The position numbers and the translations under genes are program-made. A stretch of DNA of 64,000 nucleotides from Paraburkholderia sp. IMGN_8 (lineage in GTDB: Bacteria > Pseudomonadota > Gammaproteobacteria > Burkholderiales > Burkholderiaceae): NCBI RefSeq assembly GCF_038050405.1, contig NZ_CP150901.1, forward strand, positions 4,092,001 to 4,156,000, written 5' to 3'. Below, in pieces: positions 44,578-53,091 of this stretch (position 1 is its first letter; each line of letters begins with the position of its first letter). The notes beneath the pieces were generated by a model. That model was given only the letters and a program-made list of their open reading frames with translations, was not told the DNA's origin and did not search any database.

Positions 44578-45801
44578 GTGCGGCGCATCCTGTGCGTATC
44601 GTGCCTCTTCGTTGGCCTGGCAGGCGCGTTGGCGAACGCGGCTCCCGTGCGGCCGCAACAGGACTCACAGGTGCTGGAAACGCTCCCGCCCCGTGCGCAC
44701 GACTCACTTAACTCGACCATTGCGAGCATGCACGCAGCCCTGGCTGCGGGCGGTCAGAACTTCGACCTGGCGGCTGAGCTCGCGAAGCGCCACCTGGAGC
44801 GTTTTCGGCGCGATCAAGACCCGCGCGACCTGGGCCAGGCCGAAGCCGCAATCGAACCGTGGCTCCGGCAGCCAAACCCACCGCCGCGCGCATTGGTGTT
44901 GCGGGCGAGCGTCCGGCAAAGCAACCACTTCTTTGCAAGCGCGCTCGACGATCTCGATCACGCAATTCACGCCCAGCTGGACAACGTGGATGCGTGGCTG
45001 ATCCGTGCGAATATCCTGCAAGTGCAAGGCCGCTACCTGGAGGCCCGGCAGAGTTGCGGTCGGCTCATCCTGATGAATACCGCCATCGCGGGGATATGCC
45101 TCGCCAATGTGGCAGCGGTCAGCGGCAGGCCCGAGCAGGCTTATTTCCTTTTGCAACAGCTTGCCGCGCAGATACCACCGACCGATTCGCTCTACACCTG
45201 GCTGATGGTCAGTCAAGCCGAAACGGCGGTCTGGATGGACAAGCAGGAAGCCGCCGAACAGTTCTTCCGCAAGGCGCTGGCCGCCAATCCGCGCGACGCA
45301 TACCTTAAAGCAGCCAGGGCTGACTTCCTGCTCGACCGGAACCGGCCAAGAGAGGTCCTCACTCTGCTGGCGGCCGACATCCGAAACGACAACCTGCTCC
45401 TTCGCCTGGCGCTGGCAGAGAAACAGGCGGGGCTGAATGCTGATCTGGCGCCTCATGTCGAAGACTTGCGAAGTCGGTTTGCGGCGTCCGCCGAGCGGGG
45501 TGATCGCGTGCATCTGCGCGAGGAAGCCATTTTCAACCTGAAACTCCTTAACGACCCGGAAAAAGCGCTCAGCCTGGCCGAGGCCGATTGGCAGGTGCAA
45601 AAAGAGGTCGCGGATTGCCGGATCCTGATGGAGGCGGCGATCGCCGCCCGGCAGCCTGCCCGCGCCGCTCCCGCGATGACGTGGCTGAAGACCGCGCGAT
45701 TGCGCCATCCGGTCTTGACGACACTCGAGGCGCGGCTGGCAAGCCTTGTCGTTGGGGCCGGGTCTGCGATGCGGGCAACGCACAGCGGCTCGTCTGCATG
45801 A
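44578..45801 (+). CDS. Exported TPR-repeat protein
   Basis: The GTG at 44578 gives a clean signal peptide (RRILCVSCLFVGLAGALANA) and has AAAGGGAAAC upstream; an ATG at 44494 would add 28 residues before the signal. The 407-residue product is almost wholly helical with tetratricopeptide-like pairs, for example ALDDLDHAIHAQLDNVDAWL, KAARADFLLDRNRPREVLTL and LSLAEADWQVQKEVADCRIL. It probably acts as a periplasmic scaffold. Its stop overlaps the start of the HupE/UreJ-like gene (ATGA), so the two are translated together, between DUF4331 and the membrane protein. Confidence 0.8.
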   Translation: MRRILCVSCLFVGLAGALANAAPVRPQQDSQVLETLPPRAHDSLNSTIASMHAALAAGGQNFDLAAELAKRHLERFRRDQDPRDLGQAEAAIEPWLRQPNPPPRALVLRASVRQSNHFFASALDDLDHAIHAQLDNVDAWLIRANILQVQGRYLEARQSCGRLILMNTAIAGICLANVAAVSGRPEQAYFLLQQLAAQIPPTDSLYTWLMVSQAETAVWMDKQEAAEQFFRKALAANPRDAYLKAARADFLLDRNRPREVLTLLAADIRNDNLLLRLALAEKQAGLNADLAPHVEDLRSRFAASAERGDRVHLREEAIFNLKLLNDPEKALSLAEADWQVQKEVADCRILMEAAIAARQPARAAPAMTWLKTARLRHPVLTTLEARLASLVVGAGSAMRATHSGSSA

Positions 45802-46931
45802 AACGGCGAGCGCCCGGGTGGCTGGCAGTCTTCATGTTGTGCTGGGCTGCCGCGGTGCAGGCGCACAAGCCGAGCGACAGTTACCTGACGCTTACAGTCA
45901 GCGACAAAACGATTGTGGGCCGATGGGATATCGCACTTCGCGACCTGGACAATCCGCTTATCCTCGATGCGGACGGGGACGGCGTGCTGACATGGGGCGA
46001 GGTCCGCGTCCGCGAAGCGGACATCAAGTCGTATGCCTTCACGCGGATCAAGCTTACGGGTGACGGGCGAGCGTGCGCGATTCATCCAGGCGACCTGCTG
46101 ATCGACCACCACAGCGACGGCGCGTACGCGGTGCTCGAATTCGACGTGGCCTGTCCAACTCGACCGACCCGGCTTGGCATCGACTACCGCTTGTTTGCCG
46201 ACGTCGACACGCTGCACAAAGGACTCATACACGTCGTGAGCAACGGCGCTACAACGACGGCTATTCTTGGGCTCAGTCATCCGACCGAGATCCTGGACAT
46301 ACGCGGGAAGGGAGTCGGGCGCGCCTTCATCGATTTCGTTGGGGAGGGCATGTGGCACATCTGGCGCGGCTTCGACCACGCCCTGTTTCTCCTGTCACTG
46401 ATGTTGCCGGCAGCTTGCGTGTTGCACGGGAAAAAGTGGTTTCCTGCCGACTCCCCGAGGGCCGTGTCGATCGATGTATTGAAGCTCGTCACTGCGTTCA
46501 CGGCGGCACACGCAATCACGTTGTCTCTTGCCACGCTGCACGTCGTGGCGTTGCCGTCGCGGTGGGTGGAAGTCGCTATCGCTGTGACGATCCTGCTTTC
46601 CGCGCTCAACAATATTGTTCCGCTGGTGCGCATGCGCCGTTGGCTGGTCGCGTTTTCTTTTGGCTTGATCCACGGCTTCGGCTTCGCAAGCGTGCTGACC
46701 GATATGGCCCTCCCGACATCCCTGCTTGCGGCTGCCCTTGCCGGGTTCAACATCGGTGTGGAATTGGGGCAGATCTCGCTGGTCCTGCTGCTATTGCCCA
46801 TTCTTTACATCTATCGGTCGAGCCGTTGGTTTCGCCTGGCTACCCTTTACGGCGGATCAGCAGCCATCACGGTTTTCGCAACCCTGTGGATTTATGAACG
46901 AACGACAGGGCTGACAGTGCTTGCACTTTAG
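45798..46931 (+). CDS. HupE/UreJ-family membrane protein (long form)
   Basis: A 377-residue protein: signal sequence (VFMLCWAAAVQA), then a ~180-residue periplasmic domain with DNPLILDADGDGVLTWGEV (EF-hand-like DxDxDG loop), then a membrane part with GMWHIWRGFDHALFLLSLML, TAAHAITLSLATLHV, SFGLIHGFGFASVLTDM and GVELGQISLVLLLLPIL. His and Asp residues in membrane segments resemble HupE/UreJ nickel/cobalt permeases. The ATG at 45798 overlaps the TPR gene's stop. It would be the membrane component of the DUF4331 system; substrate unknown. Confidence 0.85.
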   Translation: MKRRAPGWLAVFMLCWAAAVQAHKPSDSYLTLTVSDKTIVGRWDIALRDLDNPLILDADGDGVLTWGEVRVREADIKSYAFTRIKLTGDGRACAIHPGDLLIDHHSDGAYAVLEFDVACPTRPTRLGIDYRLFADVDTLHKGLIHVVSNGATTTAILGLSHPTEILDIRGKGVGRAFIDFVGEGMWHIWRGFDHALFLLSLMLPAACVLHGKKWFPADSPRAVSIDVLKLVTAFTAAHAITLSLATLHVVALPSRWVEVAIAVTILLSALNNIVPLVRMRRWLVAFSFGLIHGFGFASVLTDMALPTSLLAAALAGFNIGVELGQISLVLLLLPILYIYRSSRWFRLATLYGGSAAITVFATLWIYERTTGLTVLAL

Positions 46932-46957
46932 ATGCGATTGACGGCTGTGGAGATGAC

Positions 46958-47584
46958 CTAGGAGAGAAGCAACGCACGTTGAGTGAGACTGAGAACGAGA
47001 AGCCCGATTGCTGCGGCCCAGCTGCCCGCGACGCGCACGGCAATGGCGATCCAGGTGGGCCGTAGCCGCAGCAGGAACGAGGTCGCCGCAACCGTGTAGG
47101 CGATCAGGATGAAGCTCGCGACCGCCATGCCCGCTATGAAAACGCCTGGGCGGATTTGACCGATGATGGCTGATCCGTTTGCGTAACCGTGGGTCAGGCC
47201 GAACCCGACCGACAGAATCAGGATCAGCCATGACGGCAACGTCAAGGCCGCCGCAAGGAGGGAACCCAGCAATACGGCTGAGACAACGTTGAGCAGGAGA
47301 ACACCACGCAGATCCGGAACGGAAAGGGCAGTGCACGCGCCGGCTGCCATGGCGGCCGGAAATGCCCAAAGCACGAATTCACATCGTTTCAGGCCGTTCT
47401 GCCCTGCCAGCGCGCCGAGCACCAGCATGGGCAATACATGTTCCGGCGACGTCAACGGATGCAGCATCCCGGCGTAAAAGTCGCCCGCGCCCTGGTACAC
47501 CGCGTGTGCTTCGGCTGATGCAAGCAACATCAGCGCACTCAGACCGGCAGCGGCTTGCCGGACCACCCGGTGCAATGCGCGCAT
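46958..47584 (-). CDS. HupE/UreJ-family membrane protein
   Basis: A 208-residue protein with a signal sequence followed by membrane segments carrying DFYAGMLHPLTSPEHVLPML (the HPxxxxxH signature of HupE/UreJ) and SVGFGLTHGYANG. It is convergent with the long HupE/UreJ-like gene, and begins 3 bp after the stop of another family member on the same strand. HupE-type proteins take up nickel or cobalt; metal identity here is unknown. Part of a two-gene unit with 47588-48202. Confidence 0.85.
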   Translation of the reverse strand: MRALHRVVRQAAAGLSALMLLASAEAHAVYQGAGDFYAGMLHPLTSPEHVLPMLVLGALAGQNGLKRCEFVLWAFPAAMAAGACTALSVPDLRGVLLLNVVSAVLLGSLLAAALTLPSWLILILSVGFGLTHGYANGSAIIGQIRPGVFIAGMAVASFILIAYTVAATSFLLRLRPTWIAIAVRVAGSWAAAIGLLVLSLTQRALLLS

Positions 47585-47587
47585 GCG

Positions 47588-48202
47588 TCACGCTCCCCGA
47601 ATCGCATATGTGAGGAAATAGACACCGCAGCCGGAGATGAGGGCTCCGCCTGCCCGCAGTGCATAGCCGCCCGCCTTCCAGCGATTGACTGTGCCGATCA
47701 GGATGCCGAGCGCATGAAGTGTGCCGGTGGCCGCGACGAAGCCGATCGCGTAGGTCATTGCGTTCGCGGACCCGGGTAGTTCCGCCCCGTGTGCGTGTCC
47801 ATGGCAGATGGCGAACAGGGCAACCAGCAGACCCGCAATCCAGAGCGGCGGCGTCAACGCAAGTGCCACCGCCGCACCGAGTGCCAGTGCCGATAGCGCA
47901 ATGCCGACCTCGATCCCCGGAATCGGGACGCCTAGGCCGCCGAGAACAGCGCCGAAGGCCATGACGATCGGGAACGTGACCGGCAGCACCCAAATAGCCG
48001 GTCTCCCAAGCTGGGCACCCCACAATCCAACTGCAACCATCGCGACGACGTGATCCAGGCCGGAAATCGGGTGTCTGAAACCGGCGAGCAGGCCGCCGGA
48101 TATGTCGCCTTGGCCGATATGCGCGAATGCGATGACCGGAAAAAGACACCCATACCCGAATACAAGTCCCGCGTGGATCGCGCGTCGCATTCCGAAAGTC
48201 AT
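47588..48202 (-). CDS. HupE/UreJ-family membrane protein
   Basis: A 204-residue protein with a signal ending IAFAH and the classical signature GFRHPISGLDHVVAMVAVGL, followed by membrane segments with FAICHGHAHGAELPGS near residue 135. These His-containing motifs are the permease's metal path in HupE/UreJ. The ATG at 48202 is preferred over an upstream start at 48250 that would add a non-signal stretch. It is translated ahead of the second family member (3-bp gap). Confidence 0.88.
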   Translation of the reverse strand: MTFGMRRAIHAGLVFGYGCLFPVIAFAHIGQGDISGGLLAGFRHPISGLDHVVAMVAVGLWGAQLGRPAIWVLPVTFPIVMAFGAVLGGLGVPIPGIEVGIALSALALGAAVALALTPPLWIAGLLVALFAICHGHAHGAELPGSANAMTYAIGFVAATGTLHALGILIGTVNRWKAGGYALRAGGALISGCGVYFLTYAIRGA

Positions 48203-48358
48203 GATGATCCTTTCGAGGTGTCTGCACCCGCCTGACACCGGACTGAGCACGCATCAGACCTGGCTTTTCCCGGCTTCGTCAAGTCATCTGCTGGGGCGTC
48301 ATCCGTGGACTATCCGGCATTCCCCAACACTATAGGTCGCCTGCAGCGAGTCGCCAAC

Positions 48359-48562
48359 GGCGTTGGTGCGCGAATCGGAATCCGGGAAGGTTGTGAGGCA
48401 AACTTCCGGCTTGCCAGCTCCTGCCGGAATTCAATGCCGAACAGACACGACGCTGCGCGCCGGCACCGCATGCCGACGATATCGTTCGGGCCAGACGATC
48501 TGGCGGGCCTATACAGACGGACTGAAGTAACGAGGCAGCCTGGCGCCTTTGGGCACCCCTAG
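48359..48562 (+). mobile_element. IS5-family insertion sequence remnant (left end)
   Basis: It starts GGCGTTGGTGCGCGAAT and carries the transposase N-terminus PNRHDAARRHRMPTISFG from 48435, ending by frameshift at 48562. The 200 bp align to the reverse complement of 42220-42420 with, by eye, about four of five bases identical. Only this end survives. Confidence 0.7.
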
Positions 48563-49245
48563 TTATGGACTGCTCTTCGATCGGTGGGCATGTCGGTCGA
48601 CATCCCGATCTCGGATGGAAGCGCCTTCACGTAAGCAGCTACTGCGCGAAATTCCTGCTCCGACATGTTGATGCAGATCGCCTTCATGGTTGCACCACGG
48701 GGCCTGTCTTCGGTGCGCTGGTAGACCAGCAGCTGCTTCACGACATAATCCGCATGTTGACCAGCGAGGCGAGGATTTGGACCCGCCCCCTCACCGTGCT
48801 GTCCGTGACATGAAATGCATGCCGCGACGTTCCTGTCCGGCAGGCCGGATGCGAATATCGTCCTCCCCTGGTCGATGAGCATGCGATCGCCAGACTCACC
48901 CCGAGCCGCAGGCTGATCCGAAAAATATGTGGCGATCTCCTCGATTTGCGACTCGGTCAGGTGAGTAAAGCCCCACATGAATCGTTTGGCATTCGGATCA
49001 GCCCGGCTATGCGACTTGAAGTCCGTTAATTGATCGATAAGGTATTGCCGCTGTTGACCTGCCAGCTTGGGAAACATCGGTGACACCGAGACGCCGTTCG
49101 CGCCATGACAGTTCGAGCAAACTTGCAGGGCAATTGTCTTCCCGGCGACCGCCGGGTTGTCGATCGCGCGTGATCGTTCCAGGTCGTGACAACCCGACCC
49201 CGCAAGCAACGTCACAAGCGATATGAATCGCGTCACGTTTTTCAT
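48559..49245 (-). CDS. Di-haem cytochrome c (c4-type) lipoprotein
   Basis: A 228-residue protein with two haem sites: LQVCSNCHGANGVS near residue 45 and VAACISCHGQHGEGAGPNPR near residue 145, each with downstream Met ligands (FMWG; AICINMS). Two tandem cytochrome c domains with LAGQ(Q/H) motifs are the c4 pattern. The signal ends in a possible lipobox (LLAGSGCHD). GGAGGTTCGCGAC precedes the ATG at 49245. It would shuttle electrons to a terminal oxidase or to periplasmic reductases. It is upstream of and parallel to the HupE/UreJ pair, separated by the IS5 relic. Confidence 0.9.
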   Translation of the reverse strand: MKNVTRFISLVTLLAGSGCHDLERSRAIDNPAVAGKTIALQVCSNCHGANGVSVSPMFPKLAGQQRQYLIDQLTDFKSHSRADPNAKRFMWGFTHLTESQIEEIATYFSDQPAARGESGDRMLIDQGRTIFASGLPDRNVAACISCHGQHGEGAGPNPRLAGQHADYVVKQLLVYQRTEDRPRGATMKAICINMSEQEFRAVAAYVKALPSEIGMSTDMPTDRRAVHN

Positions 49246-49636
49246 GTCGCGAACCTCCAACCGCCGTCACTGTTTTTTGGATCGACGCCACCGCATGACC
49301 AGGCGCAGCGCCATCCACTCACGGTTAAACGACTCGCGCTCGCTTTTTATTCCGTGAGCACGAAGGTTCGTTTCGCGAAGAGCTGCTTGCAGCAAGGCTC
49401 GGCGACTCGGCAATTTTTCCGAATTGGGCGATCTTGCAAGTTGTTGTGATCCACACGGATTTTCAGAATCAAACCGCCTATTTTGTGCGGAAGGTGCGAT
49501 TACCCTTAGCCACGGCGAGCCCGCTTCCGTGGCTTTGTCGACGGAAGGGCGTAGAGGCGAGCGTGAGTGCGATGTGAGGCGACGTTGCGCTGTGAGTTAA
49601 TAAGGACTACATTGCAACTGACGGCGAGCTTCAGCC
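49246..49636. other. Intergenic region with a transposase-like relic
   Basis: At about 49497-49600 a block on the minus strand (CCGTCGACAAAGCCACGGAAGC and flanks) matches part of the relic at 39840-39935. Nothing else was recognised. Confidence 0.4.
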
Positions 49637-50140
49637 TCAACTCGCTGGAGGCGGTGGTGGCGGCAAGCCTGGGGGCGGCGGTGCATAGGGCCGTGTGCCC
49701 GGCGCGATCATCATGCGTCCGCGGACCGGAATGCGATCACCGACGGCATACATGCACTGGAGGTAAGCATAGTCGTAGCGGCGCTGCACGCCGTAGGCCG
49801 AGCCTTGCGCGGCGCCCGCGCCAAACGCACTTCCGACAAGCAGGCCGACACCCGCGCCCACGGCCGCGCCGGAGCCTCCATTGAATGCCGCACCCGCAGC
49901 CGCGCCGAGTCCCGTTCCAATGGCGGCGCTGCCAACCGCGCTCGCGGTTGCCGCCTGATTGGCCGATACTCCACCCACCTGATTGAACGCAAATTGCCGG
50001 CACGAGGCGTCGTCTGCGCGGAACTGGTCGAACGTCTTTCCGGTGCCGGGCAACGCCATAACGCTCGGAGCGGTCGGCAGGACGGAGCATGCGCTGGCAC
50101 AGGTCAGCGAGGCAAGCAGGGCAAGTCTTGAATACTTCAT
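49637..50140 (-). CDS. Glycine-zipper lipoprotein
   Basis: A 167-residue lipoprotein (lipobox ASACS, Cys near residue 18). Residues ~60-115 are a glycine-zipper region (GSAAIGTGLGAAAGAAFNGG, then GAGVGLLVGSAFGAGAAQGS), predicted to pack as membrane-associated helices. It then has YDYAYLQCMYAVG and a Pro-rich tail. Such proteins are outer-membrane-associated and often stress-induced. The ATG at 50140 is chosen for the signal. It is the last of three exported-protein genes on this strand. Confidence 0.82.
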   Translation of the reverse strand: MKYSRLALLASLTCASACSVLPTAPSVMALPGTGKTFDQFRADDASCRQFAFNQVGGVSANQAATASAVGSAAIGTGLGAAAGAAFNGGSGAAVGAGVGLLVGSAFGAGAAQGSAYGVQRRYDYAYLQCMYAVGDRIPVRGRMMIAPGTRPYAPPPPGLPPPPPPAS

Positions 50141-50165
50141 GGCGCTTTGAACAGCCAGTTGATCG

Positions 50166-50498
50166 TCAACGGGAAGATGCGGGCTGCGGAGGCACTTCAC
50201 GCCACCCGCCGGGGCACTGCTTCACATACGGGTAGTAGGCCCTGGACGCATCGCAGTAATACCAGGAGCCGCTGGACTGCCTCGGGCCGGCTGACGGCTG
50301 CCCCTGTTCGACGTAGGTCACCGGAGCGGCCGGCACGGCGACGACCGGCGGGTAGTAGTAGTACGGGAGCGGAGCGACCGGATAGAAGAAGGGGGTGCCC
50401 ACGCCGACAAAGACCCGCGCGTGCCCGGCATCTGCTGACCCGGATGCGCAGCCGGCGGCCAGCACCGCCATCGTGACGAAAATCTTCAAGCTTTTCAC
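50166..50498 (-). CDS. Small Tyr/Pro-rich lipoprotein
   Basis: The GTG at 50498 has GAGGAG 6 bases upstream and opens a lipoprotein signal (KSLKIFVTMAVLAAGCASGS). The mature part has Tyr/Pro-rich segments (PFFYPVAPLPYYYYPPVVAV) and a C-terminal WYYCDASRAYYPYVKQCPGG with two Cys. This end pattern (YYCxxxxxYYPxVxxCxxxW) is seen in uncharacterised proteobacterial lipoproteins. Function unknown. Confidence 0.78.
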   Translation of the reverse strand: MKSLKIFVTMAVLAAGCASGSADAGHARVFVGVGTPFFYPVAPLPYYYYPPVVAVPAAPVTYVEQGQPSAGPRQSSGSWYYCDASRAYYPYVKQCPGGWREVPPQPASSR

Positions 50499-50663
50499 GA
50501 CGAACTCCTCACTGGACGTTTTTGCCATCAGCTTGACGCCAACCTGGCCACCGGCTAACAGCGACCGGTAGCACTGCAGAATTCTTGAGCGGCCTACGTA
50601 GTTCGTTCTTCAGTGGCCCCTTTGGGCTATCCCGGATGCAAGGTGGGAGCAGGAAAGGTTGGG

Positions 50664-51332
50664 CTAGTGCCGTCGCATCCCGCCGGACACGCGCATACCA
50701 CCGGACGTGGGCATGCCACCGGACATGCGCATACCACCGGACATGGGCATGCCACCGGACACGCGCATACCACCGGACGTGGGCATGCCACCGGACACGC
50801 GCATACCACCCGACACGGGCATGCCACCGGACACGCGCATACCACCCGACACGGGCATGCCACCGGACACGGGCGTGCGACTCATGCCTCCGGACCCGCG
50901 TATGCCCCCGCCGGGGAATGGTCTGCGGTGAAAGCCGGCTCCCATTAGCACACCGAAGTGATTGTGATCCATCTGGTGGAAATGATCGAAGTGACGGAAA
51001 TGATGGAAACGATCGACAAAGATGAAGCTCACGCCCCCGCCGATGAAAAGCGGCGGCCCCCAATACCAGGGGTCAGGATACGGGTAGGCCGTGACCGGGT
51101 ACCACAGCTCGCTGCCATCAGGGTTTTGCACGATCTGCCATGTTCCGTCACTTTGCAGGCACGCACGTCCGATGATCTGCCGCATCGTGCCGTCAATTTC
51201 TGCCTGCCCGGCGACCGCGCGGCAATTGGAGCTGTCGGCCGGGACGGGTGAATCGTAGTAGGTTTGCGCGAGTGCAGGCGCAGTAAAGCCGAGACAGATG
51301 GCTAATGTCCCGAAACGAAGTAATTTGTCCAT
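50664..51332 (-). CDS. Exported His- and Met-rich protein with SGGM hexapeptide repeats
   Basis: A 222-residue protein with signal peptide (cleavage after ALA, about residue 22). The N-terminal half has two Cys (NCRAV; RACLQSDGTWQIV) and an SH3-like feel. The middle is His-rich (FHHFRHFDHFHQMDHNHF near residue 110). The C-terminal ~75 residues are twelve hexapeptide repeats of the form SGGM(P/R)(V/T/M). Met every six residues plus His clusters suggest metal (Cu/Ag) binding, which is inference. It heads a row of three exported-protein genes. Confidence 0.78.
   Translation of the reverse strand: MDKLLRFGTLAICLGFTAPALAQTYYDSPVPADSSNCRAVAGQAEIDGTMRQIIGRACLQSDGTWQIVQNPDGSELWYPVTAYPYPDPWYWGPPLFIGGGVSFIFVDRFHHFRHFDHFHQMDHNHFGVLMGAGFHRRPFPGGGIRGSGGMSRTPVSGGMPVSGGMRVSGGMPVSGGMRVSGGMPTSGGMRVSGGMPMSGGMRMSGGMPTSGGMRVSGGMRRH
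50684..50876. repeat. 18-bp coding tandem repeat (SGGM array)
   Basis: The unit ACCGGACACGCGCATACC alternates with close variants, such as ACCGGACGTGGGCATGCC, through about eleven copies. It stays in frame with the host gene, encodes the hexapeptides, and alternates R/P codons so that a 36-bp super-unit is visible. Such arrays easily change copy number. Confidence 0.85.
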
Positions 51333-51565
51333 GATGGGGTCCTGAATGGATCCCCGACGTTTCGACGCGCGGCGTCACCAGCGTCATCCAGCACATGGGT
51401 TTGCTTGCGCAAATTCACGCCGCGGCGGTAGAGACTTGCCGCTCGGGACGTGGTTGCCCGATGGGTAAACGATGGAACATGCCGGACTATTCCAGGCCGT
51501 GAAGGGGACAGTCGATCTCGCCGAAGCAGACACCCATCAGCCGGCCGGGATCAAGGCATGGCATC
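51333..51565. other. Intergenic region, nothing recognised
   Basis: Upstream region of the SGGM-repeat gene. No gene was recognised. Confidence 0.35.
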
Positions 51566-51868
51566 ACGACTGCGTCGGCCACCACGCCCATCCGCGAGTC
51601 GAACGCCGCAATTCGACAACCGGGAGCGGCGCGACCTCGATTCGCGAAAACGCTGCGGGTGACGCATTCAGCACATGAAATACCGCAGCACGGATTATCG
51701 AAGCATGCGTGATCGCGACGACGGTGCCAGTATCACCCAAGGCATCAAGCCATGTCCTAACGCGCGCCAGCACCTCAACAAACGACTCACCGTCGTGCGA
51801 TGCCGCTCCCCGGATCACGGCTCCACGCCGCCGATGCGTGTGGCTCGTCGGCGGCGATACCCTCCCTG
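51566..51868 (-). pseudogene. Histidine phosphatase family C-terminal remnant
   Basis: The minus strand reads HDGESFVEVLARVRTWLDAL, VVAITHASIIRAAVFHVLNA and AFSRIEVAPLPVVELR, the C-terminal part of phosphoglycerate-mutase-like proteins (GES catalytic Glu segment; THxxxIR second His). Just upstream, in another frame, IAADEPHASAAWS fits the preceding region, so a frameshift is present. The N-terminal RHG motif is missing. No stop is well placed. Confidence 0.6.
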
Positions 51869-52037
51869 ATTAAGCGACCCTGAGGCCGTAATGGGGTCGG
51901 TACGGTCAATTGGAAGTCTCGCCCGTCAAATGGATTTGAAATACCTCCCTCTAACACGTTGCCTGTCTTCTCGGGGAGCAGGGAGCGATTTCGCCGTTCG
52001 CCGAAGTGTTCGACTGCTCGGCCGCGCCACGACGGCC

Positions 52038-53081
52038 TCAGCCTTGCGGCGCCATGATGCGCAACGTCGCCTGTCCCTGAACATTCTTGAGCGGGAAGTA
52101 GGCATGATGCGTCGAGTCATCCACCGCGACGATATGCGCATTGGGCCCGATGCGGCCGTCGCCGATCTTCGACACCTGGCCCGCTTTGACTTTGAACATC
52201 GAGACGATGCCGGCTTCGCCAGCGACGTAAAGCAGATGCAATTGCGGGTCGAAGGCCAGGACGTCCGGATTCTGACCGACGTCGAAGGACGACGTAACGT
52301 GCATCGTGTGCATGTCGAGCACCAGCAGCTTGTCATTGCCTTCGCAGGCAATGAAAGCGAGTCGTTGCTGCGGATCGATCAGCAGGCCGTGATTGCCCCG
52401 CGCGCCCGGCAGATTGATCTGCGCGAGGATCCGGTCGTTGGCCGGGTCGATCTCGACCAGCTTCCTTTGGGATTGCACGTTCACAAAAATGTGCCGGGAA
52501 ACCGGATCGTACTGGGTATTGCCGACCTCGCCGCCGAGCGGGATCGTCGCAATCCGCGTGTTCGAGCGAACGTCGATCACCGTCGCAGTCTCGCCCGTTT
52601 CGTCGGAGACATAGAGCTTGTGTGCGTCGGGTGCGTAGGCCATGCCGTCCGGGTAGCTGCCGCCCGGCATGCGCGCGGTGATTTTTAGCGTGGGTTCGTC
52701 GATCGCGACGATCTCATCTGAGCCGGTGGCCGACGCATACACGCGGGACAGCTCGGGAATGGCGAGTACGCCGTGGACCGAGGCCACGTCCGGAATCCTG
52801 GCGATCACGCGCGCAGCGCGCGTGTCGAACACAACGATCTCGCCGTCGCCCAGATGGGCGATGAACAGCAGGTGACGATCCGGGTCAAAGCTTGCGTAGT
52901 CGAGTCGGGTCGGCCGTCCGCCCAGCGGAACGTCGGCGACCTGTTTCAACGGCAGACCGCCCATTTCAACACCGTCGTCCGCGCCTGACGCCGAGAACAC
53001 AGCGGCCCCCAGCGCAGCAGCGATAGCGCACGCGACCGGAAGCAGCCAACGAGCAGCAGGCCGAGACCAAAGTGTATTCAT
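52038..53081 (-). CDS. Exported YncE-like beta-propeller protein
   Basis: A 347-residue protein with a signal peptide (LLPVACAIAAALGAAVFSAS). It has six or seven YVTN-type repeats, including LDYASFDPDRHLLFIAHLGD, YPDGMAYAPDAHKLYVSDET, YDPVSRHIFVNVQSQRKLVE and PDVLAFDPQLHLLYVAGEAG. YncE-like propellers are periplasmic and of unclear function, sometimes linked to metal or surface adhesion. It is 10 bp downstream of the MFS transporter gene on the same strand, so probably in one operon with it and the ChrB-like gene. Confidence 0.87.
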   Translation of the reverse strand: MNTLWSRPAARWLLPVACAIAAALGAAVFSASGADDGVEMGGLPLKQVADVPLGGRPTRLDYASFDPDRHLLFIAHLGDGEIVVFDTRAARVIARIPDVASVHGVLAIPELSRVYASATGSDEIVAIDEPTLKITARMPGGSYPDGMAYAPDAHKLYVSDETGETATVIDVRSNTRIATIPLGGEVGNTQYDPVSRHIFVNVQSQRKLVEIDPANDRILAQINLPGARGNHGLLIDPQQRLAFIACEGNDKLLVLDMHTMHVTSSFDVGQNPDVLAFDPQLHLLYVAGEAGIVSMFKVKAGQVSKIGDGRIGPNAHIVAVDDSTHHAYFPLKNVQGQATLRIMAPQG

Positions 53082-53091
53082 GATGCGAAAT

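Noticed and set aside
50684..50876. Possible CRISPR-like repeat array
   Set aside because: Units are 18 bp and directly contiguous with no spacers, stay in frame and encode hexapeptides, so this is a coding tandem repeat.
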